NCBI GenBank assembly: GCA_022376925.1
Contig: JAIOJX010000032.1
Span: 173,625,979-173,689,978, forward strand
Length of the DNA: 64,000 nucleotides
Source of the DNA: Tragulus kanchil
Taxonomy: Eukaryota; Chordata; Mammalia; Artiodactyla; Tragulidae
Reading direction: 5' to 3'
Both the position numbers and the translations under genes were made by a program. Below are positions 1-12,609 of this stretch, piece after piece. The notes under the pieces are model-generated. The model saw only the letters and a program-made list of their open reading frames with translations. It ran no database searches and had not been told where the DNA came from. Numbering within the stretch: the stretch's first letter is position 1; every line of letters starts with the position of its first letter.

Positions 1-170
1 AGCCCGTCAGGCTCCTCTGTCCACGGCGTTATCCAGGCAGGAGCACTGGGGTGGTGGGGGGTGGCGTGGTGTGGCCGGGCCTTCCTTCCTGGGATCTTCC
101 CAACTCAGGGAACCTGCGTCCCTTGAGTGGGCAGGCGGGTTCTTTACCACTCGCGCCACCTGGGAAGCCC
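1..170 (-). mobile_element. Bov-tA-type SINE, cut by window edge
   Basis: On the - strand it starts GGGCTTCCCAGGTGG with a degenerate tRNA-like box and continues into the BovB-derived part at the window edge. Confidence 0.8.
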
Positions 171-171
171 G

Positions 172-1191
172 GTCTGGGAGTCAGAGCCCAGGAAGTCGTC
201 GTGTAGAGCCAGTGGCAGTGCTCTTTGGTCAGGACCAAAGTCCGCCTCCAGGTCCTGCCTGGATGGAGACCAGCCTCCCCGTCAGGGCTGAGGCTCCCTG
301 GGCTGCCAGGGCGGGCGCAGAGCCGGCGAGGCCAGGTCCCCTCGGAGATCAGAGCCCAAGCCAGGCACGCCCAGAGAAGTAAGAAGCTGGGTTTGAATTT
401 GTCTTTTCAAAAGCAAACTGCTTTGTTTTTGTGTTTTGCTTATGAAAGGGCACACACATAGTGAAAAACATCAAATAATCAAAATATGATCAAAGGGAAA
501 CAAGGAAGTAAGCCTCCGGCAATTGTTGGATTATTTGCTTAGGAAAAGCCCTGGCTGGGGCTCTCTCAGTGGCAGATGCCGAAGTTCAGAGCAGAACTGG
601 GTGACACTCTGCAGCGAATTCATGGAGACTGCTCACCACGGGAACGGAGGGCAGGCTGGCCGTAGGGCCCTTCTCTCTGCCCCTGGTCCAGGCCGATCAG
701 CCTTCTCTTTGCCCACCAGGTGGGCTGCGGCCTGCGGCCACCCAGCTCCGAGATCCCACAGAAGAAACGGGCCTCCCTCCTGTTCTGCCCTGAGTGGCGT
801 GTTCCCCTCTTGAGCCAGCTGGCTTCTGGTCGGAGCTGTAGTCCTCTGATTGGCCCGTGGGCAGGGACTGGGATGATGGGCCAGTTGGGCAGCATCCTGT
901 CCTAAGGACAGAGAGAAGCAGCCCGCCGAGAAGCAGGTGCTGTGCTCTGAAGTTGGGTGGGGAGGGAGGGGGCTTGGGTGTGTGGCGGCACAAACCAAGG
1001 GTGATCCCCGGGGCCCTCTTGGACCCGACAGTGCCCTCCCTGGCTCGGATTCTCCAAGGCAGTGGTCCCCGACCTGTTTGGCCCCAGGGACCAGTTTTGT
1101 GGAAGACAGGTTTTCCTTGGAACTGGGGTGGACCATGGTTTCAGGCTGATTCAAGCACATTGCATTTCTCCTGCACTCTAGTTCTGTCCCC
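172..1191. other. Non-coding, nothing recognised
   Basis: This is mixed-composition sequence between two SINEs, with overlapping short open frames on both strands and no family match. Confidence 0.5.
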
Positions 1192-1646
1192 TTGTAGCTC
1201 AGCTGATAAAGAATCTGCCTGCAAGGGCTTCCCCTGGTGGTCCAGTGGGTAAGGACACCGCCTTGCAGTGCAAGGGGCGCCGGTTCGATCCCTGGCCTGG
1301 GAAGATCCCACGTGCCGCGGAGCGGCTGGACCCATGTGTCCAATTACCGAGCCGGAGCTCTGGAGCGCATGCGCATAGAGCCAGTGCTCTGCGACGACAG
1401 AGACCACTGCGATGGGAGGCCCACAGGAGCCAAAGAACAGAGACGGATGAACATGGAGAAATGAAAGACCAGTGGAGGTGGCCCGCCCGCTTCCCTCCCT
1501 CCCCAACCCGACCCCCGCCCAAAATAAATAAATAAATCTTTAAAAAAAAAAAAAAAAAAGAATCTGCCTGCAATGCTGGAGATCCTGATTCAACTCCTGG
1601 GTCGGGAAGTTCCTCTGGAGAAGGGGTAGACCGCCCACTCCAGTCT
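1192..1646 (+). mobile_element. Bov-tA-type SINE split by a younger SINE
   Basis: The left part is 1192-1224 and the right part is 1574-1646. The target-site duplication AAGAATCTGCCTGCAA occurs at 1209-1224 and 1558-1573. Confidence 0.85.
1225..1557 (+). mobile_element. tRNA-derived artiodactyl SINE nested in the previous one
   Basis: It starts GGGCTTCCCCTGG with a B-box GGTTCGATCCC, a long non-tRNA body, an AAATAAATAAAT-rich end and a poly(A) tail. A perfect 16-base target duplication flanks it. Confidence 0.88.
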
Positions 1647-1650
1647 TCTT

Positions 1651-1827
1651 GGGCTTCCCTGGTGGCTCACATGGTAAAGAATCTGCCTGCCATGTGGGAG
1701 CCCTGTTCCCAGGGATTGGGTTGGGAACATCCCCTGGAGAAGGGAAAGGCTACCCTCTCCAGTCACCTCGCCTGGAGAATTCCATGGGCTGCAAAGAGTC
1801 AGATAGGACTGAGCGACTTCACTTTAT
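1651..1827 (+). mobile_element. Full Bov-tA SINE
   Basis: It starts GGGCTTCCCTGGTGGCTCA and ends with the BovB-like GACTGAGCGACTTCAC. It has only minor decay. Confidence 0.88.
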
Positions 1828-1984
1828 TTCTATTATTGTTATAGCAGCTCCACTTCAGAGCATCAGGCATCAGCGCCTGAGGCTGCAGACCCCGGCTCCA
1901 TGGGTTTTTCTTCCTCAAATCTCTGCTCTGGTATCACACCCCCTGCTCTGCCCCCTGCTGTGCCCCCTGCCCTTTCTCCCTACT

Positions 1985-2130
1985 TTCCGCACTCTGGCCA
2001 CTCCGTGCAATACACCCCTCCATCTGCCCATGTCATGGCTTTTACAGGTGCCATTGCCTCTGCTTGAATTCCTATTCCTACTCCACCTGCTTCTAGCATT
2101 CCTTCAAGTCTCAGCCTACATGTTCCTTTC
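1985..2130 (+). mobile_element. Possible ancient L2-type fragment
   Basis: A pattern such as CTTCAAGTCTCAGC...TCAG resembles L2 3' sequence. Similarity is weak and judged by eye. Confidence 0.35.
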
Positions 2131-2394
2131 TCAGAAACACGTGTAATAGCATGTGTGTCTGCACACGCGTTTTGTTGGGAAACATTAGACAATCCTTTGG
2201 CTCTCCGGAGAGAATGGAAGTCCCTCATTTGCAGACTGGCATTTGCCAGTCTTTGTGACTGTTTCCCTCAGGACGCATTTCACCCTGCCAGCCGGCATCG
2301 CTGCCCACGTTGCTGGGGTGAGAGGAGCACACCTGGCTGTGGGCCAGCAGCACGCGTGGCCTGGTTGTCCGCACAGCGGCCTGCCCACCCCTCA

Positions 2395-2715
2395 GTTCCG
2401 TCACGTCCCACTCTTTGCGACCCCGTGAACGGCAGCGCGCCAGGCTTCCCCGTCCTTCCCCGTCTCGCAGAGCCGGCTCACATTCATGTCTGTTGCGTAG
2501 GTGACGCCATCCCACCATCTCGTCCTCTGCCGTCCCCTTCTCCTTTTGCCTTCTGTCTTTCCCAGCATCAGGGGCTTTTCCAGTGAGTCGGCTCTTCGCA
2601 TCAGGTGGCCAAAGCGCTGCAGCGTCAGCCTCAGTCCTGCCAGGGTTGATGTCCTTTAGGATGGACTGGTTTCGTCTCCTTGCTCTCCAAGGGACTCTTG
2701 AGAGTCTTCTCCCCC
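2395..2715 (-). mobile_element. BovB (RTE) LINE 3' fragment
   Basis: The - strand frame at 2401-2601 reads GRQRTRWWDGVT and ends AAVHGVAKSGT, the C-terminal end of the BovB reverse transcriptase ORF. The fragment is 5'-truncated. Confidence 0.88.
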
Positions 2716-3374
2716 CATAGTTTGAAGCCCGGCCCCCTGCTGCCACGCCCCCGTCCTCCCGGCCGGCACTGAGCCCTGTTACCTCATGACCTTTGCTTCC
2801 ACCTGCAAACCCACATTGACTCGTGGGTAGCAGCTCTAACTCTCCGACTCCTGCACTGGGCAGGGCTTCCCCCGGACAGGGCCGGGCCCACCTCCACCTG
2901 TGCGTGTCCCCGTGAGGCTGTGTGAGGTGTGAGGCACCTATGAAAGCTTGAGCATCTCTAGTCCCACCTCTCGGCTTGTCCCAGGGCTTTCCTCACTTCC
3001 GGGGGGACCAGGAACCCGTCAGCCGCAGCGCAGGACGGACAGCTTAATCCTTACCGCTGCTGGGCGACACCCCGTTTTACTTGGCACCTCTAAACTGGTC
3101 AGTGAGGCTGAGTGTTTGTTCCCTCCTTGTTTTCACTGTCGAGCTTTGGACTCATGTCCTTGGCTCCGTCAGAGCAGGTTTTCCATCAGAGAAGTCCTTT
3201 CCACTGGCACCGCCTGGCCCTGGCGGCTGGCTTCTTTACCACTAAACCACCAGGAAGCTCAAGAGAAGTCCTTTTCCTGGACCCCGAGAGTCTTTTATAG
3301 TGCACTTGCAGTGGCCCTGCGTTTTGTCTGTCCCGTGTCTTTTCTGTTTCGAAACGTCCTGCGCTGTGATTACC

Positions 3375-3644
3375 GGCTGTGCTGGGCCTTCCTTGCTGTG
3401 TGTAGCTCGCCCTAGCTGCGGCGAGCAGGGGCTCTCTACGCGCCGTGCCTGAGCTTCTCACTGAGGCGCCTTCTGTCTCTTCGAGGGCGCCCGGGCTCTG
3501 CCAGCTGCGGCTCGGGGGACCTCTTGAGCTCAGGCTCAGTCGTTGCGCCTCAGGGGCGTATGGGGTCTTCCCGGACCAGGGATGGAACCTGTGTCCCCTG
3601 CATCGGCAGACGATTCTTAACCACTGGACCACGAGGGAAGCCCT
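3375..3644 (-). mobile_element. tRNA-derived SINE, first copy
   Basis: On the - strand it starts GGGCTTCCCTCGTGGTCCAG with a GGTTCCATCCC box. It repeats exactly at 4515-4784 because of the 1140-base duplication. Confidence 0.8.
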
Positions 3645-4514
3645 GTTTTTTCACTTAGAACATTTTTTTCCCCATTCTTTTTGTTTCTCTCCTCCTCCCC
3701 ACTCTTTTTTGGTTTTGGCCTTACAGACGTTTGCATGTTTTAATGCAGGTTGGACCCTAGGAAGTTAGGCCCCATGCCCAAGGTCCTCTGGCCTTCCAGG
3801 GTTAGGATTAGGACACAGCTGTAACCTGGGGACCCCATCCTGGGCCTCTGTTCAAGCCTCTTCTCCACAGGGACCTGGAAGGAGCCTGTCCCTCCCCGGC
3901 CCTGGCACGTGGCCCACGTTACCTCATGACCTTTGCTTCCACCTGCAAACCCACATTGACTCGTGGGTAGCAGCTCTAACTCTCCGACTCCTGCACTGGG
4001 CAGGGCTTCCCCCGGACAGGGCCGGGCCCACCTCCACCTGTGCGTGTCCCCGTGAGGCTGTGTGAGGTGTGAGGCACCTATGAAAGCTTGAGCATCTCTA
4101 GTCCCACCTCTCGGCTTGTCCCAGGGCTTTCCTCACTTCCGGGGGGACCAGGAACCCGTCAGCCGCAGCGCAGGACGGACAGCTTAATCCTTACCGCTGC
4201 TGGGCGACACCCCGTTTTACTTGGCACCTCTAAACTGGTCAGTGAGGCTGAGTGTTTGTTCCCTCCTTGTTTTCACTGTCGAGCTTTGGACTCATGTCCT
4301 TGGCTCCGTCAGAGCAGGTTTTCCATCAGAGAAGTCCTTTCCACTGGCACCGCCTGGCCCTGGCGGCTGGCTTCTTTACCACTAAACCACCAGGAAGCTC
4401 AAGAGAAGTCCTTTTCCTGGACCCCGAGAGTCTTTTATAGTGCACTTGCAGTGGCCCTGCGTTTTGTCTGTCCCGTGTCTTTTCTGTTTCGAAACGTCCT
4501 GCGCTGTGATTACC

Positions 4515-4784
4515 GGCTGTGCTGGGCCTTCCTTGCTGTGTGTAGCTCGCCCTAGCTGCGGCGAGCAGGGGCTCTCTACGCGCCGTGCCTGAGCTTCTCA
4601 CTGAGGCGCCTTCTGTCTCTTCGAGGGCGCCCGGGCTCTGCCAGCTGCGGCTCGGGGGACCTCTTGAGCTCAGGCTCAGTCGTTGCGCCTCAGGGGCGTA
4701 TGGGGTCTTCCCGGACCAGGGATGGAACCTGTGTCCCCTGCATCGGCAGACGATTCTTAACCACTGGACCACGAGGGAAGCCCT
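4515..4784 (-). mobile_element. Second copy of the same SINE
   Basis: It is base-identical to 3375-3644 and not an independent insertion. Confidence 0.8.
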
Positions 4785-5140
4785 GTTTTTTCACTTAGAA
4801 CATTTTTTTCCCCATTCTTTTTGTTTCTCTCCTCCTCCCCACTCTTTTTTGGTTTTGGCCTTACAGACGTTTGCATGTTTTAATGCAGGTTGGACCCTAG
4901 GAAGTTAGGCCCCATGCCCAAGGTCCTCTGGCCTTCCAGGGTTAGGATTAGGACACAGCTGTAACCTGGGGACCCCATCCTGGGCCTCTGTTCAAGCCTC
5001 TTCTCCACAGGGACCTGGAAGGAGCCTGTCCCTCCCCGGCCCTGGCACGTGGCCCACAGGCAGTCGCCAGCTCACGTGGCCCCGTCCTCCTGCTTTCTGG
5101 CCTCTGGTACTGATGTGGGTGCCGTGCCTTCCGCCTGGCC

Positions 5141-7335
5141 TGCTTTGAACCTGCATTCGTTAATGTGCACCTGCTTTTGTGAGCTGTGATTTGCATGCCA
5201 CGAGGCTCACTCCTTATGAAGGCTCAGGCTGGGGCTTTTAGCGAAGTTGCGCAGTCTACTTTCGACCGCTCCGCTCGCCCCAGAGAGGCCAGGGCCTCTC
5301 GCAGCCACCGGGCCGCGCCACCCGGTGTCCTCGACCCCCTTCCCGCCCCAGCCCTCGGCCCAGCCCGAGAGTCACGGGACCTGGTGTGCGTCCTCTCCCG
5401 GCCCAGCCTCGTTGGGGTACACGTGCAGCACCCCTCCCCGCCCAGCCTGGGAGCCCCTCGCGGGGGTCCTGGCCTGCATGGTCCAGAGCTTTGGCAGAGA
5501 CGTGTCAGTGACTCAGGAGCAGGCTCAGCGGGAGGCGGCCGAGGGCTGGAGGGCGCTAGCTCCGGGAGGCGCTCTCGGCCCCTTGCCCAGGCTCCCCGCC
5601 CGGTGCCTCCCACGCCGACCAGACAGGCTAAGGCTGAGCCCCCAGGCGGGAGCCGGGGCCGGGGAAGGCGGCGCAGCACTGGGGCCGGAGCTGCAGGGAA
5701 GCCGTGGGGGGAGGCAGGTGACGAGGGCCTGGGCGCCTTTGTTGGAGACGCGGTCAGAAGGAGGGCTGCTCAGCCGCGTGCGGAGGAAGCGGGGACAGTG
5801 AGGGAAGGCGCGCCCCGCAGGGCGGCTTGCGGTGGGACACGTGGCAGGTGGGCAGCAGTGAGCTGAGGGGTGTGATGGAATCTTTGAGACTAGGGAGCAC
5901 TCAGCGGGGAAAGAAGGACCCCCGCTCACCCCGGGCCAGTGGGACTGTCGTGGCCCTCGGCCTTCCTGGGGAAGCTGGCAGAGTGTCCAGGCCGCGACGG
6001 TGCCCCGTGGACGCGTGGGTGGGTCCAGAGAGGAGGGAGAAGCCCGGTGCTCCCGGAAGGCCAGAGAGAAGGGAGCTCATGGCGGTCAGCAAGGGGAGTG
6101 GGGGCCTCAGGGCCTCCCTCACGGCCTGCAGAGACTGAGGTCCCAGCCTCCCGCCTGCTGCCGGTGTCCCCACCCACTGCGGCACAGCGGGGTTTATCAG
6201 GACAGGTTCTGGAAACAATCCTGCTGGTAGGTGCTTTGAACCTGCATTCGTTAATGTGCACCTGCTTTTGTGAGCTGTGATTTGCATGCCACGAGGCTCA
6301 CTCCTTATGAAGGCTCAGGCTGGGGCTTTTAGCGAAGTTGCGCAGTCTACTTTCGACCGCTCCGCTCGCCCCAGAGAGGCCAGGGCCTCTCGCAGCCACC
6401 GGGCCGCGCCACCCGGTGTCCTCGACCCCCTTCCCGCCCCAGCCCTCGGCCCAGCCCGAGAGTCACGGGACCTGGTGTGCGTCCTCTCCCGGCCCAGCCT
6501 CGTTGGGGTACACGTGCAGCACCCCTCCCCGCCCAGCCTGGGAGCCCCTCGCGGGGGTCCTGGCCTGCATGGTCCAGAGCTTTGGCAGAGACGTGTCAGT
6601 GACTCAGGAGCAGGCTCAGCGGGAGGCGGCCGAGGGCTGGAGGGCGCTAGCTCCGGGAGGCGCTCTCGGCCCCTTGCCCAGGCTCCCCGCCCGGTGCCTC
6701 CCACGCCGACCAGACAGGCTAAGGCTGAGCCCCCAGGCGGGAGCCGGGGCCGGGGAAGGCGGCGCAGCACTGGGGCCGGAGCTGCAGGGAAGCCGTGGGG
6801 GGAGGCAGGTGACGAGGGCCTGGGCGCCTTTGTTGGAGACGCGGTCAGAAGGAGGGCTGCTCAGCCGCGTGCGGAGGAAGCGGGGACAGTGAGGGAAGGC
6901 GCGCCCCGCAGGGCGGCTTGCGGTGGGACACGTGGCAGGTGGGCAGCAGTGAGCTGAGGGGTGTGATGGAATCTTTGAGACTAGGGAGCACTCAGCGGGG
7001 AAAGAAGGACCCCCGCTCACCCCGGGCCAGTGGGACTGTCGTGGCCCTCGGCCTTCCTGGGGAAGCTGGCAGAGTGTCCAGGCCGCGACGGTGCCCCGTG
7101 GACGCGTGGGTGGGTCCAGAGAGGGAGTGGGAGAAGCCCCGGTGCTCCCGGAAGGCCAGAGAGAAGGGAGCTCGCGGCGGTCAGCAAGGGGGGAGTGGGG
7201 GCCTCAGGGCCTCCCTCACGGCCTGCAGAGACTGAGGGTCCCGCAGCCTCCCCCGCCTGCTGCCGGTGTCCCCCACCCACTGCGGCACAGCGGGGTTTAT
7301 CAGGACAGGTTCTGGAAACAATCCTGCTGGTAGGT
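5141..7335. repeat. Tandem duplication 2 (about 1091-base unit)
   Basis: Left copy 5141-6231, right copy 6232-7335. They are identical until about 6020. After that the left copy lacks about a dozen bases, mostly in G/C runs. Confidence 0.95.
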
Positions 7336-9528
7336 GTCCACGGGAGACCGTTCTGTGGGCCTGGGTTGGCTCTGGGACCAGGCTAGCCTCCCTTCCTGCA
7401 GGCTTCTCCTCTGCTGAGCCCTCGGGTCCTTATGAATAACTCCGCTATGAATGTAAATACCTGTAACACGTGAAAATTCCCATCTGCTGGTGCCTGACTC
7501 CCCCAGCACCTCGGGGCCTGCAGCCTCCTCCCTCTTCCACACCTGTCGGCCGTGTGTACCCGGGAAGACCCCACCTCCGCGTGCTCACAGCCTGGGACTG
7601 TCGGAGCAGGTGCCCTAGGGATGGAGAGTGAGGCAGCTGGCCCAGAGAGGGACAGGGGCTTGCCCAAGGGCACACAGCAGTTGGACTGAGCGGGGCTGCA
7701 GGATTTTCTCTGGGTGCTTCATCCTGATGATGTGGCCTTGTGGACTCCAGAGGAGCCACTAGAAATTGTGTGGGGTGAGCCTGTGTGCTCATCTCTAAAA
7801 CGGGGGGCACAGTCGCCTCCCAGGCAGAGGCGCGAGGCCCGATGAGTGTGTGTCAGATGCCAAGCTGGCTTCACGGGCTGAGGTCCGGGGCCCCACCCGG
7901 CCCCAGCTTGCCTCCAGCAGGCCCTCCGTCGGGGTCCTGAGGTCAGCCTTGGCTCTGTCAGCCTCGCCAGACCCTTCCCTCGGCCCCGCCCTCCTCTTGT
8001 GTCTGGACAGCGGGACTTCCAGCAGGGGCTGCTGTTCGCGACCAGCTGCCTCAGGCCCCACCCAAGCTGCTGCCGGAAGGCTCTTGGCCTGGGTCTGCTC
8101 CCCGGTGGCGGCCCACGCCAGGCTCCGGGCCGCCTCACTAGGGCGGAGAGCCCTTGGGGCTCGCGTGTCCTAGGCCAGCTTCTCCAGTGCCCTTCCCGGG
8201 AGGCCGGGGTGGGCCGGGCTCCCCTGACGTCCGCTGAGATCCCCGGTGGGGCAGAGCCGGGCCGACCCAGGCCCCTCGGGGGCTCGTGCTCAGGCTTCAC
8301 ACCTCTCCTGGGACCTGGAGAAGACGAAGCCAGCGGTTCTCTCCTCGGGGAAGAGGCGCCCTCGGTCAGGCCGCCACTCCTGGCCGTCTCCGTGACCCCT
8401 GCCCCGCACCGCCATCTTCTCCTTCTGCCCCGCCCCTCTCTCCTCCATCTCGGCCCCCCAGCCAGCCCTCCCTGCACCTGCCGCGTCGGCCTCAGCTTCT
8501 CACCTCGCCTTCTGGTGACACGGCTCCTGCTGAGGACCCCGGGCCTGGCTAAGTCCGGCAGACGGGCGCCCGTCCTGCCCTCCCTTCCGTGACCCTCTTT
8601 GACCCCTGCAGCGGGACAGCCCAAGCCCACAGCTCCAGTTGTCCGGAATCGGAGTGCGCCCAGTGGCCTCGCCAGGCCCGCGTGGCTGGAGAGCGCGCGG
8701 CTCAGCTCCCCTGAGACCGGGACGCCCTGGGGCTGGAAAGGCGCCGTGTTTGCTGTTGCCCCCGGCCAGCGGGCGGTGGAGGGCCAGGGAGCTGGCTGCT
8801 CACCCGTGCCGCGCGGGGGTCCACAGTGGCTCCACTCCGACGGCGCCTTCCTGGGGTCTTCACGGAAGGCTGAGCGTGTTCAGGGAGGTCTACCAGCTGT
8901 GCCGCCCTGGCAGCGGCTGGGCTCCCAGCCGCCTGGCTGTTCTGCTGTCCCCCGCGGTCAGCGGTAGCACCTGCTCTACCCATTCTGCCCTTGCCAACAT
9001 CCCCGATGCCTTTGACCCCTCGGCTTAGCGGGGCTCCTCCCTGCCGCACAGGTGTCTGGACGGGGCCGCTGGGCAGCAGGGAGGGGATCTGGAGCTTGGC
9101 CCTTTCTCGGATGGCCCCTGAGCTGCCCACCGTCCAGCCTGGGCATCGGCCCTTTTCCCGTTGCTTCCGGCAGGATGGCCGGGTCCGTGGACGTCATGGA
9201 TTGGGAGCCTGGGGTCGTTCTCATAGGTCACAGCCCCCAGGGTCAGAAATGGGATATTTTTACTCACAGGTCAGAAAACTGTGTTTACTACACCAATAGA
9301 AGGTCCCCATGTCCCGGATGTGGAGTCCTAGGTGGGGGCGGGGTGAGGCCAGGACTGGCTGCGGCCTGCTCCGTGGGCCAGGGTTGGGGCCTGGGGCCAG
9401 GCCCTCCAGCCCGTGCTGGGGCCGCGCCCGAGCTGAGGGCCGCGGAGCCCTCGGGAAACTGTCGGGAAGGGAGGAATCCCCCAGGGCATTCTCCTTGGTT
9501 CCGCTCACCCACGGTTTGCTGGCCTTGT

Positions 9529-11740
9529 TTGACATCCAGGGCCCTGGAGGCTCACTCTTCAAGGTCACGGTTGCCAGCTCTGTGGCGGCTCTTGGCCCCG
9601 AGAGGCGCAGGAGCGGCCTGTTTGCTGGCCAGATCTCTGAGCTGGGGTCCCTGCCAGCCCAGAGCTCACCTGTCTGCTCACCTGATGCGGGCGTGGCTGC
9701 CCCGCCCCCCTGCCCAGCCCTGGCCGCCTTCCCGGGGACAGTGGCGTGGTCTGCCCGGTGGAGGCTGGCGGCCGCTGGCTAAGTGTGCCTGGGCGGTGAG
9801 AGCCTGATCCCTGGGGTCTTGGGTGGGAGGTGGAGGTCGGCGGGTGCCCACAGACTGCCCCTGGTGGGTGGAGACTGGTGGGCCCTGCGGCCTGTGGGCC
9901 CAGCCTCACGTCCAGGTCTGCAGAGGTTTGGGAACTTTGCGTTTGATGAAATGCAGGCCTGGGCTGTGGGCGAGAGCACCCCCATGGCTGCGCTTGCAGG
10001 CCTGTGCTTGGAGACACCTCTTCTTCCCCCGCTCCGTCCCTCCGGGGCTGCTGGAGTCCCACCCCCAGGCCTGTCTGCCCTCCACCGGACGCACCCATCT
10101 TTCTGGGTGACACTGAGGCCCATCCTCGGACCTGTCCCTGCTCACCTTAACCCCCTCTCGGGGCAGGGACGAGCTGGGATGAGGCCTGCCCCCTGCACCC
10201 CGGCCTGGGCGGTCCCACTTATCAGCCCCCATCCCCCAGGCTGGGTCCTTTGTCTCCTTTGCGCCCCCAGCGGGGCTGTGCTGGGCAGGGCTGGCTGGTC
10301 TGCCTCGGCCAAGGCCCTGGGGCCGTGCGGCCTTCAGGGGGCAGGTCAGGCCGGAGTCTGCATGTGCCCAGCACCGAGCCAGCGCTGGCGAGGGCCCGTG
10401 GGGCGGCTGGGCTGCTGGAGCCGCGGGCTTGGCTCCTCTTGACCCTGTTGTTCTGGGTTCCCTAGGGCTGCAGACAGCGCACGTGTCCTTTCACGAGCCT
10501 GGAGGTCAGACGTCCGACCTGGGTCTCATGGGGCTGAAGTTTCTTCTGGGGGCTCCAGGATGGCCTCTTGAGCTCCTGGAGCCGCCTGTCCCCCTCGGCA
10601 CATAGCCCGTCCACGTTCACAGTCAGTGAACCTTGGCTCCTTGACATCCAGGGCCCTGGAGGCTCACTCTTCAAGGTCACGGTTGCCAGCTCTGTGGCGG
10701 CTCTTGGCCCCGAGAGGCGCAGGAGCGGCCTGTTTGCTGGCCAGATCTCTGAGCTGGGGTCCCTGCCAGCCCAGAGCTCACCTGTCTGCTCACCTGATGC
10801 GGGCGTGGCTGCCCCGCCCCCCTGCCCAGCCCTGGCCGCCTTCCCGGGGACAGTGGCGTGGTCTGCCCGGTGGAGGCTGGCGGCCGCTGGCTAAGTGTGC
10901 CTGGGCGGTGAGAGCCTGATCCCTGGGGTCTTGGGTGGGAGGTGGAGGTCGGGGTGCCCACAGACTGCCCCTGGTGGGTGGAGACTGGTGGGCCCTGCGG
11001 CCTGTGGGCCCAGCCTCACGTCCAGGTCTGCAGAGGTTTGGGAACTTTGCGTTTGATGAAATGCAGGCCTGGGCTGTGGGCGAGAGCACCCCCATGGCTG
11101 CGCTTGCAGGCCTGTGCTTGGAGACACCTCTTCTTCCCCCGCTCCGTCCCTCCGGGGCTGCTGGAGTCCCACCCCCAGGCCTGTCTGCCCTCCACCGGAC
11201 GCACCCATCTTTCTGGGTGACACTGAGGCCCATCCTCGGACCTGTCCCTGCTCACCTTAACCCCCTCTCGGGGCAGGGACGAGCTGGGATGAGGCCTGCC
11301 CCCTGCACCCCGGCCTGGGCGGTCCCACTTATCAGCCCCCATCCCCCAGGCTGGGTCCTTTGTCTCCTTTGCGCCCCCAGCGGGGCTGTGCTGGGCAGGG
11401 CTGGCTGGTCTGCCTCGGCCAAGGCCCTGGGGCCGTGCGGCCTTCAGGGGGCAGGTCAGGCCGGAGTCTGCATGTGCCCAGCACCGAGCCAGCGCTGGCG
11501 AGGGCCCGTGGGGCGGCTGGGCTGCTGGAGCCGCGGGCTTGGCTCCTCTTGACCCTGTTGTTCTGGGTTCCCTAGGGCTGCAGACAGCGCACGTGTCCTT
11601 TCACGAGCCTGGAGGTCAGACGTCCGACCTGGGTCTCATGGGGCTGAAGTTTCTTCTGGGGGCTCCAGGATGGCCTCTTGAGCTCCTGGAGCCGCCTGTC
11701 CCCCTCGGCACATAGCCCGTCCACGTTCACAGTCAGTGAA
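9529..11740. repeat. Tandem duplication 3 (about 1.1 kb unit)
   Basis: Left 9529-10630, right 10641-11740, with ten extra bases between. One two-base indel (GGTCGGCGGG against GGTCGGGG). Confidence 0.93.
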
Positions 11741-12343
11741 GCAAGTGGGGACGTGCACACCCCCAGACCTCCTCTCCCTGCTTCCCCGCTGCCGCAGCCT
11801 GCGTGACCGCGCCCTGGGCACCATGGAAACAGGGAGGAGGCGGTGGGCAATTCTGGGGGCCGCGATTCTGTGCCCCCAGTTGCTAGTCTCTCCCTCCACC
11901 TCGTGCGCTGGTGTCGGATGGCAGGCCTCGTTCCCCTTGACCCCTTCCCTGTATCAACCTCTGCCCGCCTGGGGCAGCGAGCTTTGTAGAGGCGCCCCTG
12001 GTCTTCCTACGGAAGCCAAGTTGCCCCCCGCAACAGGGGACCACCCGCTCAGTGCTGTCGGGCCACAGGGGTGGGCCAGGGAGGACGCGCTCGCCAGCCT
12101 AACCCTGCCAGCACTGTCCCCGGTGACCCGTCTGCGGGCAGCATCCTGGCTGCCCGCCTCCACCCGCTGACCACGTGTCACAGGGCACAGACGCGTGTGG
12201 GCGCCTGCTCCGGCTCGGTCAGCCTGAGCTCTCCGTGCCTTGTCTGGCCATCTTTCCAGTGGCCTGCTTGTGGTTCAAGGATGAGCCTTGGAGCTGAGGG
12301 CACCTGCTTGGAACTGCCATTTTTTTGGTTCAACATATATTTT

Positions 12344-12609
12344 TTAAAATTCTGGCCTCTTTTATTGTTTATTTATGTATTTCTTTTCATCCATCTTTTT
12401 TCTTCGGCCTGTGTGGACCTCCCACGGCAGTGGCCGCTCTCGGTGCAGAGTACCGGCTCTGGGCGAATGTGTTCCAGGGCGCTGGCTTGTCATTGGACAC
12501 AGTGGTCCAGCCGCTCCAGGCACGCAGGATCTTCCCGGGCCAGGGATCGAACCGGCGCCCCTTGTATTGCAAGGCAGACTCTTTACCCACTGGACCCTCA
12601 GGGAAGTCC
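12344..12609 (-). mobile_element. tRNA-derived SINE (copy 1 of 3)
   Basis: On the - strand it starts GGGACTTCCCTGAGGGTCCA with box GGTTCGATCCC and an A-rich tail at the low-coordinate end. It recurs at 13451-13716 and 14533-14786 through two chained duplications. Confidence 0.82.

Larger units (their letters stand above)
2778..5057. repeat. Tandem duplication 1 (1140-base unit)
   Basis: 2778-3917 is followed immediately by 3918-5057. I saw no base difference. Confidence 0.95.
5058..12343. other. GC-rich non-coding stretch, possibly DEGS2 intron 1 or upstream
   Basis: This holds two complete 1.1 kb duplications (starting 5141 and 9529) and the start of a third. A MIR-like remnant lies at about 7630-7690. 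The many open frames of 100-300 codons are explained by GC richness, appear on both strands and show no family resemblance. DEGS2 exon 1 (expected to encode DFEWVYTDQPH) was not found. Confidence 0.5.

Noticed and set aside
5186..6957. Pair of 226-codon frames that look like a duplicated gene
   Set aside because: The repetition comes from the 1.09 kb duplication. The composition is low-complexity Ala/Gly/Pro/Arg and no homologue is recognised.
7719..8630. 303-codon open frame on the - strand
   Set aside because: GC-driven, no recognisable domain, proline/arginine/glycine-rich, and overlapped by frames on the other strand. No splice or family support.
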